A stretch of 64,000 nt of DNA from SAR324 cluster bacterium (GTDB lineage Bacteria; SAR324; XYD2-FULL-50-16; HCM1): assembly GCA_002995645.1 (NCBI GenBank), contig PUHO01000006.1:66690-130689 (forward strand). Reading direction: 5' to 3'. The translations under genes and the position numbers were made by a program. The notes beneath the pieces were generated by a model, which ran no database searches, was not told where the DNA came from, and saw only the letters and a program-made list of their open reading frames with translations. Shown here piece by piece: positions 9,534-19,561 of the stretch; positions within the stretch are counted from its first letter, which is position 1, and each line of letters opens with the position of its first letter.

Positions 9534-10523
9534 TTATAACCAAGAAAACATTTTACGTAACTTCGCACCTACTATTTCAATAAGATGCGTTTCTGAAGCA
9601 CGGCGCAATCCTTTGAAATTAGGTTGACCTACTTTATTTTCAAGTAACCAGTTTCTTGCAAAAGTACCGTCTTGGATTTCTTTAAGAACACGTTTCATTG
9701 CTTTTTTTGATTCTTTACCAACAATACGTGAACCTGTGATATAACCACCGTATTCTGCTGTTTCAGAAATAGAATAATTCATACGATTTAATCCACCTTC
9801 ATAAATTAAATCAACTATTAATTTCATTTCATGCATACATTCAAAATAAGCAATTTCTGCCGGATAGCCAGCTTTTACAAGTGTGTCAAATCCAGCTCGA
9901 ATTAATTCGGCAACACCACCGCAAAGAACGGCTTGTTCTCCAAAAAGATCGGTTTCCGTTTCAATTTTAAAGTCGGTTTCAATAACGCCTGCTCTTGTTC
10001 CACCAATACCTTTTGCCCAAGCTAAAGCGTATTCTTTTGCATGTCCTGAATAATCTTGATGAACGGCAATTAAACAAGGTGTTCCTGAATCTTCTTTAAA
10101 AGTACGGCGAACAAGGTGTCCCGGACCTTTAGGGGCTATCATTACAACGTCTACAGTTGAAGGCGGTTGAATTTGTTCGTAAAAGATATTAAACCCGTGA
10201 GCAAATGCAAGTACGTTTCCTTCTTGTAAGCCCGGAGCGATATCTCTATCATAAATTTCTTTTTGTAGCTGATCCGGTGCTAAAATTATAATCATATCGG
10301 CTTCTTTCGCTGCTTCCGCCGTTGTTTTTACAGTTAACCCGTCTTTTGTTGCTGCCGCTCTGTGTTCTGCCCCTTCCGGCAACCCTACTACTACTTTCAT
10401 GCCTGAATCATGTAAATTTAAAGCATGAGCGTGTCCTTGACTGCCGTAACCAATAACGGCAAGCGTTTTATTTTCTAATAAATTCAAATTAGCATCTTTA
10501 TCATATAAAATAGATATATCCAT
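9534..10523 (-). CDS. ilvC: Ketol-acid reductoisomerase, class I
   Basis: This enzyme converts acetolactate or acetohydroxybutyrate to the dihydroxy acids of valine and isoleucine synthesis. The 329-residue length is that of class I enzymes. The Rossmann motif [13 protein letters not shown] lies near residue 25, the catalytic region contains [11 protein letters not shown], and the C-terminal knotted domain contains [13 protein letters not shown] and ETAEYGGY. An AGGAG ribosome site precedes the ATG. The cofactor loop reads [15 protein letters not shown]; the usual NADPH-binding Arg and Ser residues after GL are replaced, so cofactor preference may differ. ilvB lies 181 bases upstream and ilvN is not between them. 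Confidence 0.96.
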   Translation of the reverse strand: MDISILYDKDANLNLLENKTLAVIGYGSQGHAHALNLHDSGMKVVVGLPEGAEHRAAATKDGLTVKTTAEAAKEADMIIILAPDQLQKEIYDRDIAPGLQEGNVLAFAHGFNIFYEQIQPPSTVDVVMIAPKGPGHLVRRTFKEDSGTPCLIAVHQDYSGHAKEYALAWAKGIGGTRAGVIETDFKIETETDLFGEQAVLCGGVAELIRAGFDTLVKAGYPAEIAYFECMHEMKLIVDLIYEGGLNRMNYSISETAEYGGYITGSRIVGKESKKAMKRVLKEIQDGTFARNWLLENKVGQPNFKGLRRASETHLIEIVGAKLRKMFSWL

Positions 10524-10704
10524 GTGTACTCCTATGTATGGCTAAAAATTAAAAATTATGCTTTTTAATAAGAGCTTACAAGAATTACTATTTTTATGCA
10601 AGGTAAAACACGAATCTAGATTTATATAGAAAAAATTTTTATTAAAACCGTTTACTATTACATAAAGAAAAACAAAACAAAGTAGTAGCTTTTATCGTAT
10701 AAAA

Positions 10705-12396
10705 TTACTTTGTTAAACGCACGTCTTTTATAGTTCCACCAGCGGGAATCATAGGATATACGTGGGCTTCACTATCAATAATAAATTCAATAACTATCGG
10801 CTTTTTTAATTGACAAGCGTGGGATATGACTTCTTTCAACTCTTCTTCTTTAGAACAACGAACGGCAGCAATACCATAAGCTTTTGCTAATAAGATAAAA
10901 TCCGGACTTGTCTCTAAAATAGTAGCGGCATGTTGTGATTGCCAAAATAAATCTTGCCATTGTTTTACCATGCCAAGATTACCATTATTGAAAATACACA
11001 TTACAATAGGAAGCTCGTATTGCTTCACTGTTACTAATTCTTGTATATTCATTTGAAAACCGCCGTCCCCGGAAATAGAGATAACCAATTCATTCGGATT
11101 TGCTAAACTAATACCAATCGCCGCAGGAAGAGAGTAACCCATAGTTCCAAAGCCACCGGACGTAATATGCGTTAAAGGATTAGTAAATTTATAATATAAA
11201 GCGGTGAACATTTGATTTTGCCCAACGTCAGTAACAACAATCGCATCGCCCTTTGTTTCTTCAGAAAGAGCAGTAACGACCGCTTCCGGACGTAACGCAG
11301 TATAATTTTGTTGCTGTGCAAAATAAGGAAGTTTATTTTGTTTTTTTAAATCAAGACAAAATTGCACCCATTCTTCTTTATGCAAATTCGTAGCTAAAAC
11401 AAGGATTTGTTGTAAGAAAGAAGACAAGTCACTATGTACGGCTAGATCTACTTTTTTAATGCGATTCAGCGTATGTGCGTCTATATCTACGTGTATGCTG
11501 TTTGCATCACGAATAAATTCAGCTACGTTAGACGCAACGCGATCATCAAAGCGAGCACCAAGCACTAATACTAAATCTGCTTTTTGCATTGCTTTATTTG
11601 CCGTATATTCGCCGTGCATACCAAGCATGCCAAGAAATAAAGGATTATTGCCGTCAATAGCACCAAGACCAAGTAAAGTAGAAGTAACAAGCAAGCCCGT
11701 TTTTTCTACAAACTGACGTAATAAAGGAGCAATCGCCGTTTTATTCGCACCACCACCAATATATAAAATAGGACGTTTTGCGTGGGATAGCATTTCCCAA
11801 GCTTGCTTAATTTGAGACTCGGGCGCCTCAATCGTTTGCAAGTTAATTTCCGCTTTACTATGAAAAGTACCGGTTATTGTTTCCGTTTGTATATCAACGG
11901 GGATATCTATCCAAATAACGCCGGGACGTCCTGTAACGGCTAAAGTAAACGCTTCTTTAAATGTAGGTACAATTTCTTCTATAGAAGTAAGTAAATAATT
12001 CTTTTTTGTAACCGGTTTAGAAATACCAACGGCGTCCACTTCTTGAAAAGCACTACTTCCTTGTAAACTACGTTTTACTTGCCCGCTAATAATGATAAGA
12101 GGGACTGCATCAATTTGTGCAGTTGCCGCACCGGTAACCGCATTAGTAGCACCGGGACCGGACGTTACGACGACGACGCCAACTTTTCCGCTTGTTCTTG
12201 CATATCCGTCTGCTGCATGAGTTGCTGCTTGTTCGTGTGCCGGACGAATTACTTCTATTTGATCTTTTCTTTTGTGTAATGCATCAAATAAGGGTATTAC
12301 ACAGCCGCCGGGATAACCAAAAACAAATTCAGTATCATTCTCTATTAAAGAGTCAACAATTAATTCACTACCTTTCTTTTGTACTTCTTTATCCAT
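10705..12396 (-). CDS. ilvB: Acetolactate synthase large subunit
   Basis: Thiamine-diphosphate enzyme that condenses pyruvate to acetolactate, or with 2-ketobutyrate to acetohydroxybutyrate. At 563 residues it has the three expected domains. The N-terminal PYR domain holds the ThDP-activating Glu in PAHEQAATHAADGYAR and the motif TSGPGATN. A central domain follows. The C-terminal PP domain has GDGGFQMN with NNGNLGMVKQWQ and the AHAS tail VYPMIPAGG, which argues for the biosynthetic enzyme rather than catabolic ALS. It starts five bases after the lipoprotein gene. No regulatory subunit gene (ilvN) follows, which is unusual for an ilvB-ilvC pair. Confidence 0.94.
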   Translation of the reverse strand: MDKEVQKKGSELIVDSLIENDTEFVFGYPGGCVIPLFDALHKRKDQIEVIRPAHEQAATHAADGYARTSGKVGVVVVTSGPGATNAVTGAATAQIDAVPLIIISGQVKRSLQGSSAFQEVDAVGISKPVTKKNYLLTSIEEIVPTFKEAFTLAVTGRPGVIWIDIPVDIQTETITGTFHSKAEINLQTIEAPESQIKQAWEMLSHAKRPILYIGGGANKTAIAPLLRQFVEKTGLLVTSTLLGLGAIDGNNPLFLGMLGMHGEYTANKAMQKADLVLVLGARFDDRVASNVAEFIRDANSIHVDIDAHTLNRIKKVDLAVHSDLSSFLQQILVLATNLHKEEWVQFCLDLKKQNKLPYFAQQQNYTALRPEAVVTALSEETKGDAIVVTDVGQNQMFTALYYKFTNPLTHITSGGFGTMGYSLPAAIGISLANPNELVISISGDGGFQMNIQELVTVKQYELPIVMCIFNNGNLGMVKQWQDLFWQSQHAATILETSPDFILLAKAYGIAAVRCSKEEELKEVISHACQLKKPIVIEFIIDSEAHVYPMIPAGGTIKDVRLTK

Positions 12397-12401
12397 TTTA
12401 T

Positions 12402-12956
12402 TTACTTTTTATACTGTTTGTTCATTTCTAGTAACCAACTATTTAAGTAACTCCGTTCTGTTGTTGTTAAACCATTCTTCGGTTCTGCTATATACTCTAG
12501 TATTAACGGTCGTATAGTTAAATAATAAGTATCTTCCCAATGAGGGATTGCCTCTAATTTAGGAGAGAACGTATAGGAAGAAACTCCCATTGTTCTATCA
12601 AAATTTTCGTTTATTACTTTATACCCACGTGCGAATATATGTAGCTTTACTGTTCTTGTTTCATTATCAAAAGGTACAAAAAATTTCCCTCTTCTTGCAA
12701 CGTGAACTAAAGCTACTTGTCTATAAGTCAACCTTCCATTTACTGTTTTAATTAACTGTGCTTGTTCTTTATCTACTAAAATAAAAACCTTTTGCTTTTG
12801 CAAAACAAACGGATCTAGCTTTAATCTACCTTCTATGCTTGTTGTAACAATACCAAAATGATATTGCACCGCTTCGCTACTAGCGCAGCTAGCAACAAAT
12901 AAAAGCATAAAACCTAACAAAAAAATTAATTTACTACGTAAATACAAAGAAAACAT
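12402..12956 (-). CDS. Predicted lipoprotein, unknown function
   Basis: The protein has 184 residues. The N-terminus has a basic start, a hydrophobic stretch and the lipobox LFVASC, giving a lipidated Cys near residue 24. The mature part is a mixed alpha/beta domain rich in aromatic and basic residues, with no motif I recognise. It is squeezed between iclR (2-base gap) and ilvB (5-base gap) and must be translated from the same message. That context may be incidental; a direct role in branched-chain amino acid synthesis is unlikely for an envelope lipoprotein. Confidence 0.82.
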   Translation of the reverse strand: MFSLYLRSKLIFLLGFMLLFVASCASSEAVQYHFGIVTTSIEGRLKLDPFVLQKQKVFILVDKEQAQLIKTVNGRLTYRQVALVHVARRGKFFVPFDNETRTVKLHIFARGYKVINENFDRTMGVSSYTFSPKLEAIPHWEDTYYLTIRPLILEYIAEPKNGLTTTERSYLNSWLLEMNKQYKK

Positions 12957-12958
12957 TA

Positions 12959-13774
12959 CTATTCTTCACTCATAGGAACAAATCCAAGAGCACGCGAAAT
13001 TTCAAGACTTGCTTCTCTTAATAAAGGAAGGCAGTCGGTTTCTATTTTATCCTCTGTCAAACGGTATATCGGCGCAGAAACAGAAATCCCCGCAGCCATT
13101 CTTCCTGAATGATCAAAAACAGGCATACCCACACAAATAATATCCCTATTTGTTTCTTGCTGATCAAGAGCATACCCTCTTTCCCTTGTTTTTTCAATCT
13201 CCTTAAGAAGCAAAGCTTTATCAGTTATCGTATATTCTGTTAAAGGCTTAAGATCGCTTTGTTGCAAAATTTCTTTATATTTAGATTCATCTAAATAAGA
13301 TAAGAATAATTTCCCAACAGCAGTACAAAACATAGGCAAACTTTCACCTATACGCGAGCTAACGCGAAGAGCGTGCGTTGTTTCTATATCAAAGATATAA
13401 AAAATATTATTCCCAACTTGGATTCCTATATACAAGGTTTCATTTAGCTCAACACTTAGTTTTTCTAAAACCGGCGCAGCAGCACGAACAATCCCTGTGT
13501 TTCGTGTAAAGATATGTCCTAAAGATACCGTTTTGTAACCTAGGCGATAATTACCTGTATATTGATTTTGTTCTATATAGCCGCGACTTACTAGCGTTGC
13601 TAATAATCGAAATATATTGTTTTTATGCAATCCTAGCTTTTGACTTAACACAGTAATACCAATTTCTGAATGATGCTGAAATTCTTCAAGTACGTTCAAA
13701 GCATGATTTACCGCTTTAATTGTATAATTTTGTTTCGGTTGTTTTTTATTCGTAGTTTTTGTTTTTTGTAGCAT
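12959..13774 (-). CDS. IclR-family transcriptional regulator
   Basis: The 271-residue protein has a short basic N-terminal tail. A winged helix-turn-helix follows (residues 20-80, with AVNHALNVLEEF, ITVLSQKLGLHKNNIFRLLA and GYIEQNQYTGNYRLG), then the IclR effector domain (ETLYIGIQVGNNIFYI, PMFCTAVGKLFLSYL, DRDIICVGMPVF-like region, and AAGISVSAP). IclR proteins bind small organic acids and control nearby metabolic operons. It is the first gene of the minus-strand run containing ilvB and ilvC and is divergent from tesA, so it may regulate one or both. The ligand cannot be told from the sequence. Confidence 0.92.
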   Translation of the reverse strand: MLQKTKTTNKKQPKQNYTIKAVNHALNVLEEFQHHSEIGITVLSQKLGLHKNNIFRLLATLVSRGYIEQNQYTGNYRLGYKTVSLGHIFTRNTGIVRAAAPVLEKLSVELNETLYIGIQVGNNIFYIFDIETTHALRVSSRIGESLPMFCTAVGKLFLSYLDESKYKEILQQSDLKPLTEYTITDKALLLKEIEKTRERGYALDQQETNRDIICVGMPVFDHSGRMAAGISVSAPIYRLTEDKIETDCLPLLREASLEISRALGFVPMSEE

Positions 13775-14028
13775 AATTACTCTGTTATAAAAAGGGTGTT
13801 ACTACATACATAAATAAACTAATTTGACTAATCGATTTATATAAAAGTTAAAATATTATATACCACATAAATACATAATTGTATATAATATAAATGCTTT
13901 ATAAAAATAACATATTACAAACTTAATGTAAAACTAAACTTAATGTTCTTATAAGAAATTTACTAGACAAAGAAGTGTATAAGTTTGTATATTTTATATA
14001 TTCATAGTAACTTTTTTATTTTTTATTT

Positions 14029-14673
14029 TTGTTTACCTATTTTTCTTTTTTGTTAAAACAAGCTTGTGTCTTAACTTGCTTTATTATAATATTGTTCCCC
14101 CAAACAGGGCAAGCAAAAACAATTTTATTTCTTGGCGATTCCCTTACTATTGGCAAAGGCGTTCTGGCAACGGAGGCTTATCCTGTTTTAGTGCAACAAA
14201 AATTGCAAAAACAAAGCCGTATCAAAGTAGATATTATTAACGCAAGCCGTAGTGGGTCAACAACAAAAGGCGCGCTTGCTCGTTTTAATTGGCTTGCAAG
14301 CCAACGTAAAATTGACGTTTTATTCCTTGCCCTAGGAGCGAACGACGGACTACGAGCTTTGCCGGTTGCTTCTATTGAAGCGAATCTTAGTCGTGTCATT
14401 ATAGCAGCGCAAAAAAAACGTATTACCATTGTACTTGCCGGTATGTATATGCTTCCTAATTATGGAAAACAATATACAAAAGCATTTGCCCATATCTTCC
14501 CCAAATTAGCTAAAAAATATCATTTAATCCTTGTTCCTTTTCTTTTAGATAAAGTAGCGGGAGAAAAAAAATATAATCAAGCTGACGGCATTCATCCAAC
14601 GGCAAAAGGACACGTTATTATTGCCCATACTGTTTTCCCCTATATTCAAAAAGCTCTTCGTTCTCATTCATAA
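14029..14673 (+). CDS. tesA: SGNH/GDSL esterase (TesA-like, multifunctional acyl-CoA thioesterase I/lysophospholipase)
   Basis: A secreted hydrolase of 214 residues. A signal peptide ends near residue 29 (GQAKT). Block I is FLGDSLTIGKG with nucleophile Ser38, block III is GANDGLRAL, and block V is DGIHPTAKGH with Asp186 and His189. The best start is a TTG at 14029 since no ATG lies before the signal peptide. The stop codon overlaps the ATG of the ABC ATPase gene (TAATG). The order tesA-ybbA-ybbP is the same as in E. coli and many proteobacteria, which supports the call. Confidence 0.92.
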   Translation: MFTYFSFLLKQACVLTCFIIILFPQTGQAKTILFLGDSLTIGKGVLATEAYPVLVQQKLQKQSRIKVDIINASRSGSTTKGALARFNWLASQRKIDVLFLALGANDGLRALPVASIEANLSRVIIAAQKKRITIVLAGMYMLPNYGKQYTKAFAHIFPKLAKKYHLILVPFLLDKVAGEKKYNQADGIHPTAKGHVIIAHTVFPYIQKALRSHS

Positions 14674-15350
14674 TGACAGTACTTAATTTAAAAAACATAG
14701 AAAAATCATATCCTTCCCCTAAAGGCGGGACTTTACAAATCTTGCAAGATATTAATTTAAAAATAGAAAAAGGCGAAACGATTGCCATTATTGGGCGTTC
14801 CGGCAGTGGCAAATCTACTTTACTCTCGCTTATGGCAGGCTTAGAAAAGCCTTCTAGCGGTACTATTGAAATTAACCAAGAACAAATTGCAACTTTTTCA
14901 GAACAACAACTAGCTAACTTCAGGAAGCAAACGCTTGGCATTGTATTTCAACAATTTCACCTTATGCCCTATTTAAACGCATTGGAAAACGTAGCTCTTC
15001 CTTTAGAGTTACAAAAAAATAAGCAAGCACAAAAAATAGCCGCAACATGGCTTGATAAAATAGGACTTAAAAACAGAAAAACTCACTATCCTTCGCAATT
15101 AAGCGGAGGCGAGAAACAGCGTGTTGCTATTGCAAGAGCATTAATTAACAATCCTACTTTATTACTAGCAGACGAACCAACCGGCAACCTTGACGAAGCT
15201 ACCGGCGAAGAAATTAGTCAAATTTTATTTGAACTTGTGAAAGAAAAACAAATGACTCTTATATTAGTTACTCATAACAAGGAACTAGCCCAAGTTTGTG
15301 ACAAACGTTTTCTTTTACAACAAGGGGTTTTAAATGAAATTACTATTTAA
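14673..15350 (+). CDS. ybbA: ABC transporter ATP-binding protein (YbbA/LolD type)
   Basis: A 225-residue ATPase of the MacB/LolD subfamily. Walker [10 protein letters not shown] lies at residues 41-49, the signature [15 protein letters not shown] starts near 143, and Walker [12 protein letters not shown] has its acidic pair at 167-168, with the switch His in LVTHN. Its ATG overlaps the tesA stop and its 3' end overlaps the permease gene by 17 bases, so the three are translationally coupled. Together with the next gene it forms a mechanotransmission-type ABC system thought to act on envelope lipids or lipoproteins. The exact substrate is unknown. Confidence 0.93.
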   Translation: MTVLNLKNIEKSYPSPKGGTLQILQDINLKIEKGETIAIIGRSGSGKSTLLSLMAGLEKPSSGTIEINQEQIATFSEQQLANFRKQTLGIVFQQFHLMPYLNALENVALPLELQKNKQAQKIAATWLDKIGLKNRKTHYPSQLSGGEKQRVAIARALINNPTLLLADEPTGNLDEATGEEISQILFELVKEKQMTLILVTHNKELAQVCDKRFLLQQGVLNEITI

Positions 15351-17895
15351 ACTTGCGTTTCGTGAGTTATATAATAATCGTAAATTTAGCCTATTCTTTA
15401 TTTCCACGCTTTTTGTTGGTTTAATTGGCTTTGCTCTTTTATCTAATTTACAATCTTCGATTAATCATTATATGAATCAGTACGCTAAATCCATTTTAGC
15501 GGCTGACGTGAAATTTTCCACTAATTTCAAGTTAACAGAAAAAGAAAGTAATTGGCTTAACAAGCAACTACCAAAAGGAACAAAGCAAGCAAGAATGATT
15601 TCTTTTTTTGCTATGGCACGAGCAAAAGATAAAGCTAAACTAGTATCAGTAAAAGCAATAGATAACGGCTACCCTTTATACGGTCGTTTTACATTTAAAA
15701 CAAACAACAAGACAACAACAAAGAGCTTAAACACACATGTTGCCACATGGGCACAAGCCGAATTATTACGGTTACTCAACGTTAAACAAGGCGATTCAAT
15801 TCAACTAGGAGATGCTCAATTTCAAGTACAAGAACAGGTAAAAGACGCCCCGGGTTTAAGTTTTTGGAACGCCAACATAGGCTATCAACTTTATATTGGA
15901 TTAGATCAGGTTGATAAAACAGGATTATTACAAAAAGGAAGCCGCCAATCTTTTGCTTACTTTTTTCTATTTCCACCTCAAATAGATAGTGCCAAACTGA
16001 GTGAAAAAATTTCTAGTGATTTTGAAGCAGAGTTTCCTAATCATTCTTTTCAAATGACGCACTATTCTAATGCGAACAAACGTATTGGCGGGATTTTACT
16101 CACCTTAACGCGCTACCTTGCTCTTTTAGCTCTTGTGGCTCTCTTTCTTGCCGGCATTGGCATTGCCTATTTATTCCAAGCCTATCTTAGTGAACGTAAA
16201 AAAGAACTCGCTATTGTCATTTCTTTAGGCTTTACTAAACTACAAGCGATTTCTATTTTAATTATACAAATTATTACGCTTTCGTTAATTGCTTCGCTTC
16301 TTGCCGTATTTGTTTCTTTTGCTTTACTTCCTTTTGCACTATCTCGTTTAGCTTATTTTTTACCTAATGGCTTTCATTTTATCAATAGCCCGTCTGTACT
16401 GCTTATTACTTTATTAATTAGCGTATCTAGCAGTTTTGCTTTTACGTTCCCCTTATTTTATCAACTTAAGTCAAATCCTATTTTATCTTTATTCCAAAGT
16501 ATTAGTATAACGAAAAAAAATAGGCTTAACTTGCCTTTAATACTAAGCTACGTACCTTTATTGCTATTTTATGAAGTAGTTTCTGTTGTGCAAGTTAATT
16601 CGTTTTACATAGGCTCTTTATTCACCGGGTCACTTGTTATTTCTATTATTATGTTTGCCTTCATTGCTATAGGGATAACTTACCTTCTTTCTCTGTGGAA
16701 AAAACGACCTTTAACAGTTACCTTTATTCTTCGACGTTGGCAAAGAAATAAAGCAACTTTCCTTGCTATTTTTATTAGCTTAGCAACAGGTTCTTTATTA
16801 TTAAACTTTATGCCTTTACTAGCAACGGGAATCACACAAGAATTACAACGTCCTGACTCATTAGACATGCCTTCTTTCTTTTTATTTGACATACAAAAAG
16901 AAGAAAAACAAGATCTAGAAAATTGGCTACGTACGCAAGACCTTACTTTAGCTAATGAAGCCGCAATGATACCGGCAAAGCTGCAAGCGGTTAATAATAA
17001 ATCATTATCAAAACTAAGATTAAAAAAAGCGGTCACTAAAAAAGAAAAAGATAAAAAGCGAATTGCCACACGTGATTACTGGTTAAGTGAAAGAGCGAAC
17101 CTATATAAATCGGAAACGGTTACAAAAGGAACTTGGTTTACTGATAAAAAAACGGAAAACGAACTTCCTCAAATATCAATAGATCGTTATTTTGCTAAAC
17201 AAATGAACGTAGCATTAGGAGACAAGTTAACCTTTACTATTGACGGATTACCTGTTACCGGCAAGATTAAGAACTTCCGGCAAATTCGCTGGAATAGTTT
17301 TGAACCTAATTTTTTCGTTCTCTTCCAGCCGCCTACGTTAACACACGCCCCGGGAAGTTATCTTGGTACTTTAAATCACGTTCCGGAAAATAAAAAACTA
17401 AATTTACAACTTGCTTTAGCAAAAAAATTTCCAACTATTTCTATTCTAGACGTAAGTTTTGTTTTAAAAAAAATACTCGCCTTACTTACTAGCATTCTTC
17501 TTGCCGTTAACAGTATGGCGTATATTTCTATTTTTGTTGGATTATTAATTGTATATACTATTACCTTCTATGAAACGGCACAAAGAAAACAAGAGGCAAA
17601 TCTCCTTAAAGTCCTAGGTGCGAACGTACACCATATATATACGTATTATCTTGTTGAATTTACGTTTCTTGGCTTTATTTGCGCTAGCATTGGCTTAGTT
17701 CTTTCTTTTATTCTTTCTTACGTTGTTGCCAAGCTGTTTTTCATTCATGTGACGCCTTCTTTTTCTCTTACCTTATGGAGTAATATAGGAATCATGACTT
17801 GCATTTCTACTTTTACTGCTTTGTTTTCTATGTATAAAGTAATGCGATCGCAGCCGTCTTCTTTATTTTCTGAATTTTCTGCTTTATCGTCATAA
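15334..17895 (+). CDS. ybbP: ABC transporter permease, FtsX/MacB family (YbbP-like)
   Basis: The integral membrane partner of the preceding ATPase, 853 residues. An N-terminal membrane helix (about residues 18-38) is followed by a large periplasmic domain, a first FtsX-type membrane block (about 255-370), a second pair of helices and another periplasmic domain, and a last FtsX block (about 710-840). That is the duplicated MacB-PCD/FtsX layout of YbbP. The gene overlaps the ATPase gene by 17 bases and ends six bases before the next lipoprotein gene. Confidence 0.9.
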   Translation: MKLLFKLAFRELYNNRKFSLFFISTLFVGLIGFALLSNLQSSINHYMNQYAKSILAADVKFSTNFKLTEKESNWLNKQLPKGTKQARMISFFAMARAKDKAKLVSVKAIDNGYPLYGRFTFKTNNKTTTKSLNTHVATWAQAELLRLLNVKQGDSIQLGDAQFQVQEQVKDAPGLSFWNANIGYQLYIGLDQVDKTGLLQKGSRQSFAYFFLFPPQIDSAKLSEKISSDFEAEFPNHSFQMTHYSNANKRIGGILLTLTRYLALLALVALFLAGIGIAYLFQAYLSERKKELAIVISLGFTKLQAISILIIQIITLSLIASLLAVFVSFALLPFALSRLAYFLPNGFHFINSPSVLLITLLISVSSSFAFTFPLFYQLKSNPILSLFQSISITKKNRLNLPLILSYVPLLLFYEVVSVVQVNSFYIGSLFTGSLVISIIMFAFIAIGITYLLSLWKKRPLTVTFILRRWQRNKATFLAIFISLATGSLLLNFMPLLATGITQELQRPDSLDMPSFFLFDIQKEEKQDLENWLRTQDLTLANEAAMIPAKLQAVNNKSLSKLRLKKAVTKKEKDKKRIATRDYWLSERANLYKSETVTKGTWFTDKKTENELPQISIDRYFAKQMNVALGDKLTFTIDGLPVTGKIKNFRQIRWNSFEPNFFVLFQPPTLTHAPGSYLGTLNHVPENKKLNLQLALAKKFPTISILDVSFVLKKILALLTSILLAVNSMAYISIFVGLLIVYTITFYETAQRKQEANLLKVLGANVHHIYTYYLVEFTFLGFICASIGLVLSFILSYVVAKLFFIHVTPSFSLTLWSNIGIMTCISTFTALFSMYKVMRSQPSSLFSEFSALSS

Positions 17896-17901
17896 GTATC
17901 T

Positions 17902-18750
17902 ATGCATTTAAATAATAAATGGAAAGTAATCTTTTTTACTCTTTTTCTTTCTGTGTTCCTTGCTTCTTGCAATAATATTAAAATTGGATACAACTACGGA
18001 CATTGGTTTCTCCGTCATTCTGTCTATAAATATACTAATTTAAACTCTTCGCAAGTACGTTTACTAGAACAACAATTTCAAAGTTTTCTTGATTATAATA
18101 AGAAATACGATATTCCTAATTATATTGCTCTTTTACGACATATAAAACGACTCTCTAGCCATAAAGAAGCAACAGAACAAGCATTGGAAGAAATAACGTT
18201 AGATGCGCAAACACTGACTTACGCTGCTTTTGAATCGTTCATAGACCATGCCGTACCAGTGATACAAACATTATCACCAAAACAAATACAAGAAATTAGA
18301 GAGAGTATTAGTGACAAATTTGACGAACGTATTGAAGAATATGAAGACAAGACACTAGAAGAAAGGCAAGATAAGCGTTTTAATCAGTTACTAGATCGCT
18401 TTGCAACCTATATGGGAGACTTAAACGAAGAACAACAAAAACTGTTAAGAGACCGCGTTAATCTTATGCATTTCGTAACGGTAGAACAAGAAAAAGAAAG
18501 GAAACAATTCTCACTAGAGTGGCTTGATAAACTAGAAAAAGCACAAAAAGATAAACAGGAGCTTACTAGCTTGTTAAAAAGCCGCCTATTCTCCGTTGCG
18601 ATTACAGAGTATAATAGAAGATGGATTCATTTTTATTTAGCTTTACAAAAAACAGCAACACAAAAACAAATCGACGGCTTTCAAAAGAAACTGCAAAATA
18701 TTATAGATCCGCTACAAGACTTACATCAAGAAGCAATTAAGAAGATTTAA
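17902..18750 (+). CDS. DUF6279-type lipoprotein
   Basis: A 282-residue lipoprotein with lipobox FLASC (Cys near residue 23). The mature part is almost entirely charged alpha helix. It begins with the family-like segment GYNYGHWFLRHSVYKY and LNSSQVRLLEQQFQSFL, which resembles DUF6279 proteins of proteobacteria. It is probably the fourth gene of the tesA operon (6-base gap), so a role in envelope maintenance with the YbbAP system is a reasonable guess only. Its 3' end overlaps the convergent PHP gene by 14 bases. Confidence 0.75.
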   Translation: MHLNNKWKVIFFTLFLSVFLASCNNIKIGYNYGHWFLRHSVYKYTNLNSSQVRLLEQQFQSFLDYNKKYDIPNYIALLRHIKRLSSHKEATEQALEEITLDAQTLTYAAFESFIDHAVPVIQTLSPKQIQEIRESISDKFDERIEEYEDKTLEERQDKRFNQLLDRFATYMGDLNEEQQKLLRDRVNLMHFVTVEQEKERKQFSLEWLDKLEKAQKDKQELTSLLKSRLFSVAITEYNRRWIHFYLALQKTATQKQIDGFQKKLQNIIDPLQDLHQEAIKKI

Positions 18751-19549
18751 GCCAATAAGAAGAAATTAAATCAGATGTAATCGGATCCCCTGTTTTCCAA
18801 AATCCAAGCCGAGCGTCCGGCTTATTAGCACCGTGAAAATCAGATCCAGCAGTAATTAGCAAATTATGTTTTGCAACTAACCCTTTAAAAATAGCAATCT
18901 CTTCTTCAGTATGTCTTCCTGAGTAGACTTCTAAAGCATCTAAGCCATATGCCACACATGCTTCAATGGTAGCAACACAAGTATCTTTGTCTTTGCTTAT
19001 AGTCGTAGGATGAGCTATCACCGCTTTGCCGCCGGCTTCGTGCACTAAATTAATAGCATCTTGCGCACTAATATGCCCTTCATTTTTAAACTCTTTTAGA
19101 TATTCGTCAAAAGAAACGCGTAAAGGAATATTATGTTGATCTCTTAATAAGATAGCCATATGAAAACGTCCGTATGCAACTTCCGGCAAAAATGCAAACG
19201 CAACGTTTAAGTCATATTTATCTTTAACATGTTGCAACATGGCTTTCATTCGTTTTGTTCTTAAATCTATAGCTTCTTTTAGCGCTTGTTGCAAACGTTT
19301 GTTTGCAGGATCAATTCCTAATCCTAATAAATGAAATAGCCCTTCTGAAGCATCTATGGTTATCTCTACGCCTAAAATCGGACGTATTTGATATGCGGCA
19401 CATGCTTTTTGAAAATCTAATAAACCCGCTACGTTATCATGATCTGTTAAAGCAAGTGTTTTAAGCCCCCTTCCTTTAGCCAATTGAGCTAAGTCTTTTG
19501 GTGAGGAAGTGCCGTCTGAAAAATAAGAATGCGCATGTAAATCAAGCAT
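18737..19549 (-). CDS. PHP-domain phosphoesterase (YciV/RNase AM family)
   Basis: The 270-residue protein is a complete PHP domain. Metal-binding motifs are visible: DLHAHSYFSDGT at residues 3-14, LALTDHDN near 34-41, GVEI near 60, the IAHPTT segment near 180 and GSDFHG near 237-242. Relatives hydrolyse 3',5'-nucleoside bisphosphates or trim RNA 5' ends (RNase AM). The start ATG matches family N-termini. It lies 12 bases upstream of the M23 peptidase reading frame end in the opposite order, so the two minus-strand genes are probably cotranscribed with the M23 gene first. Confidence 0.88.
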   Translation of the reverse strand: MLDLHAHSYFSDGTSSPKDLAQLAKGRGLKTLALTDHDNVAGLLDFQKACAAYQIRPILGVEITIDASEGLFHLLGLGIDPANKRLQQALKEAIDLRTKRMKAMLQHVKDKYDLNVAFAFLPEVAYGRFHMAILLRDQHNIPLRVSFDEYLKEFKNEGHISAQDAINLVHEAGGKAVIAHPTTISKDKDTCVATIEACVAYGLDALEVYSGRHTEEEIAIFKGLVAKHNLLITAGSDFHGANKPDARLGFWKTGDPITSDLISSYWLKSS

Positions 19550-19561
19550 AAGTACCCTGTA

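Noticed and set aside
10524..10704. Leader peptide, attenuator or riboswitch for ilvC
   Set aside because: No run of Leu, Ile or Val codons and no strong stem with a T-run is present.
13775..14028. A 10-base direct repeat AACTTAATGT (13920 and 13937) as an IclR operator
   Set aside because: The region is almost pure A+T, and two short repeats are expected by chance; no palindrome typical of an IclR site was clear.
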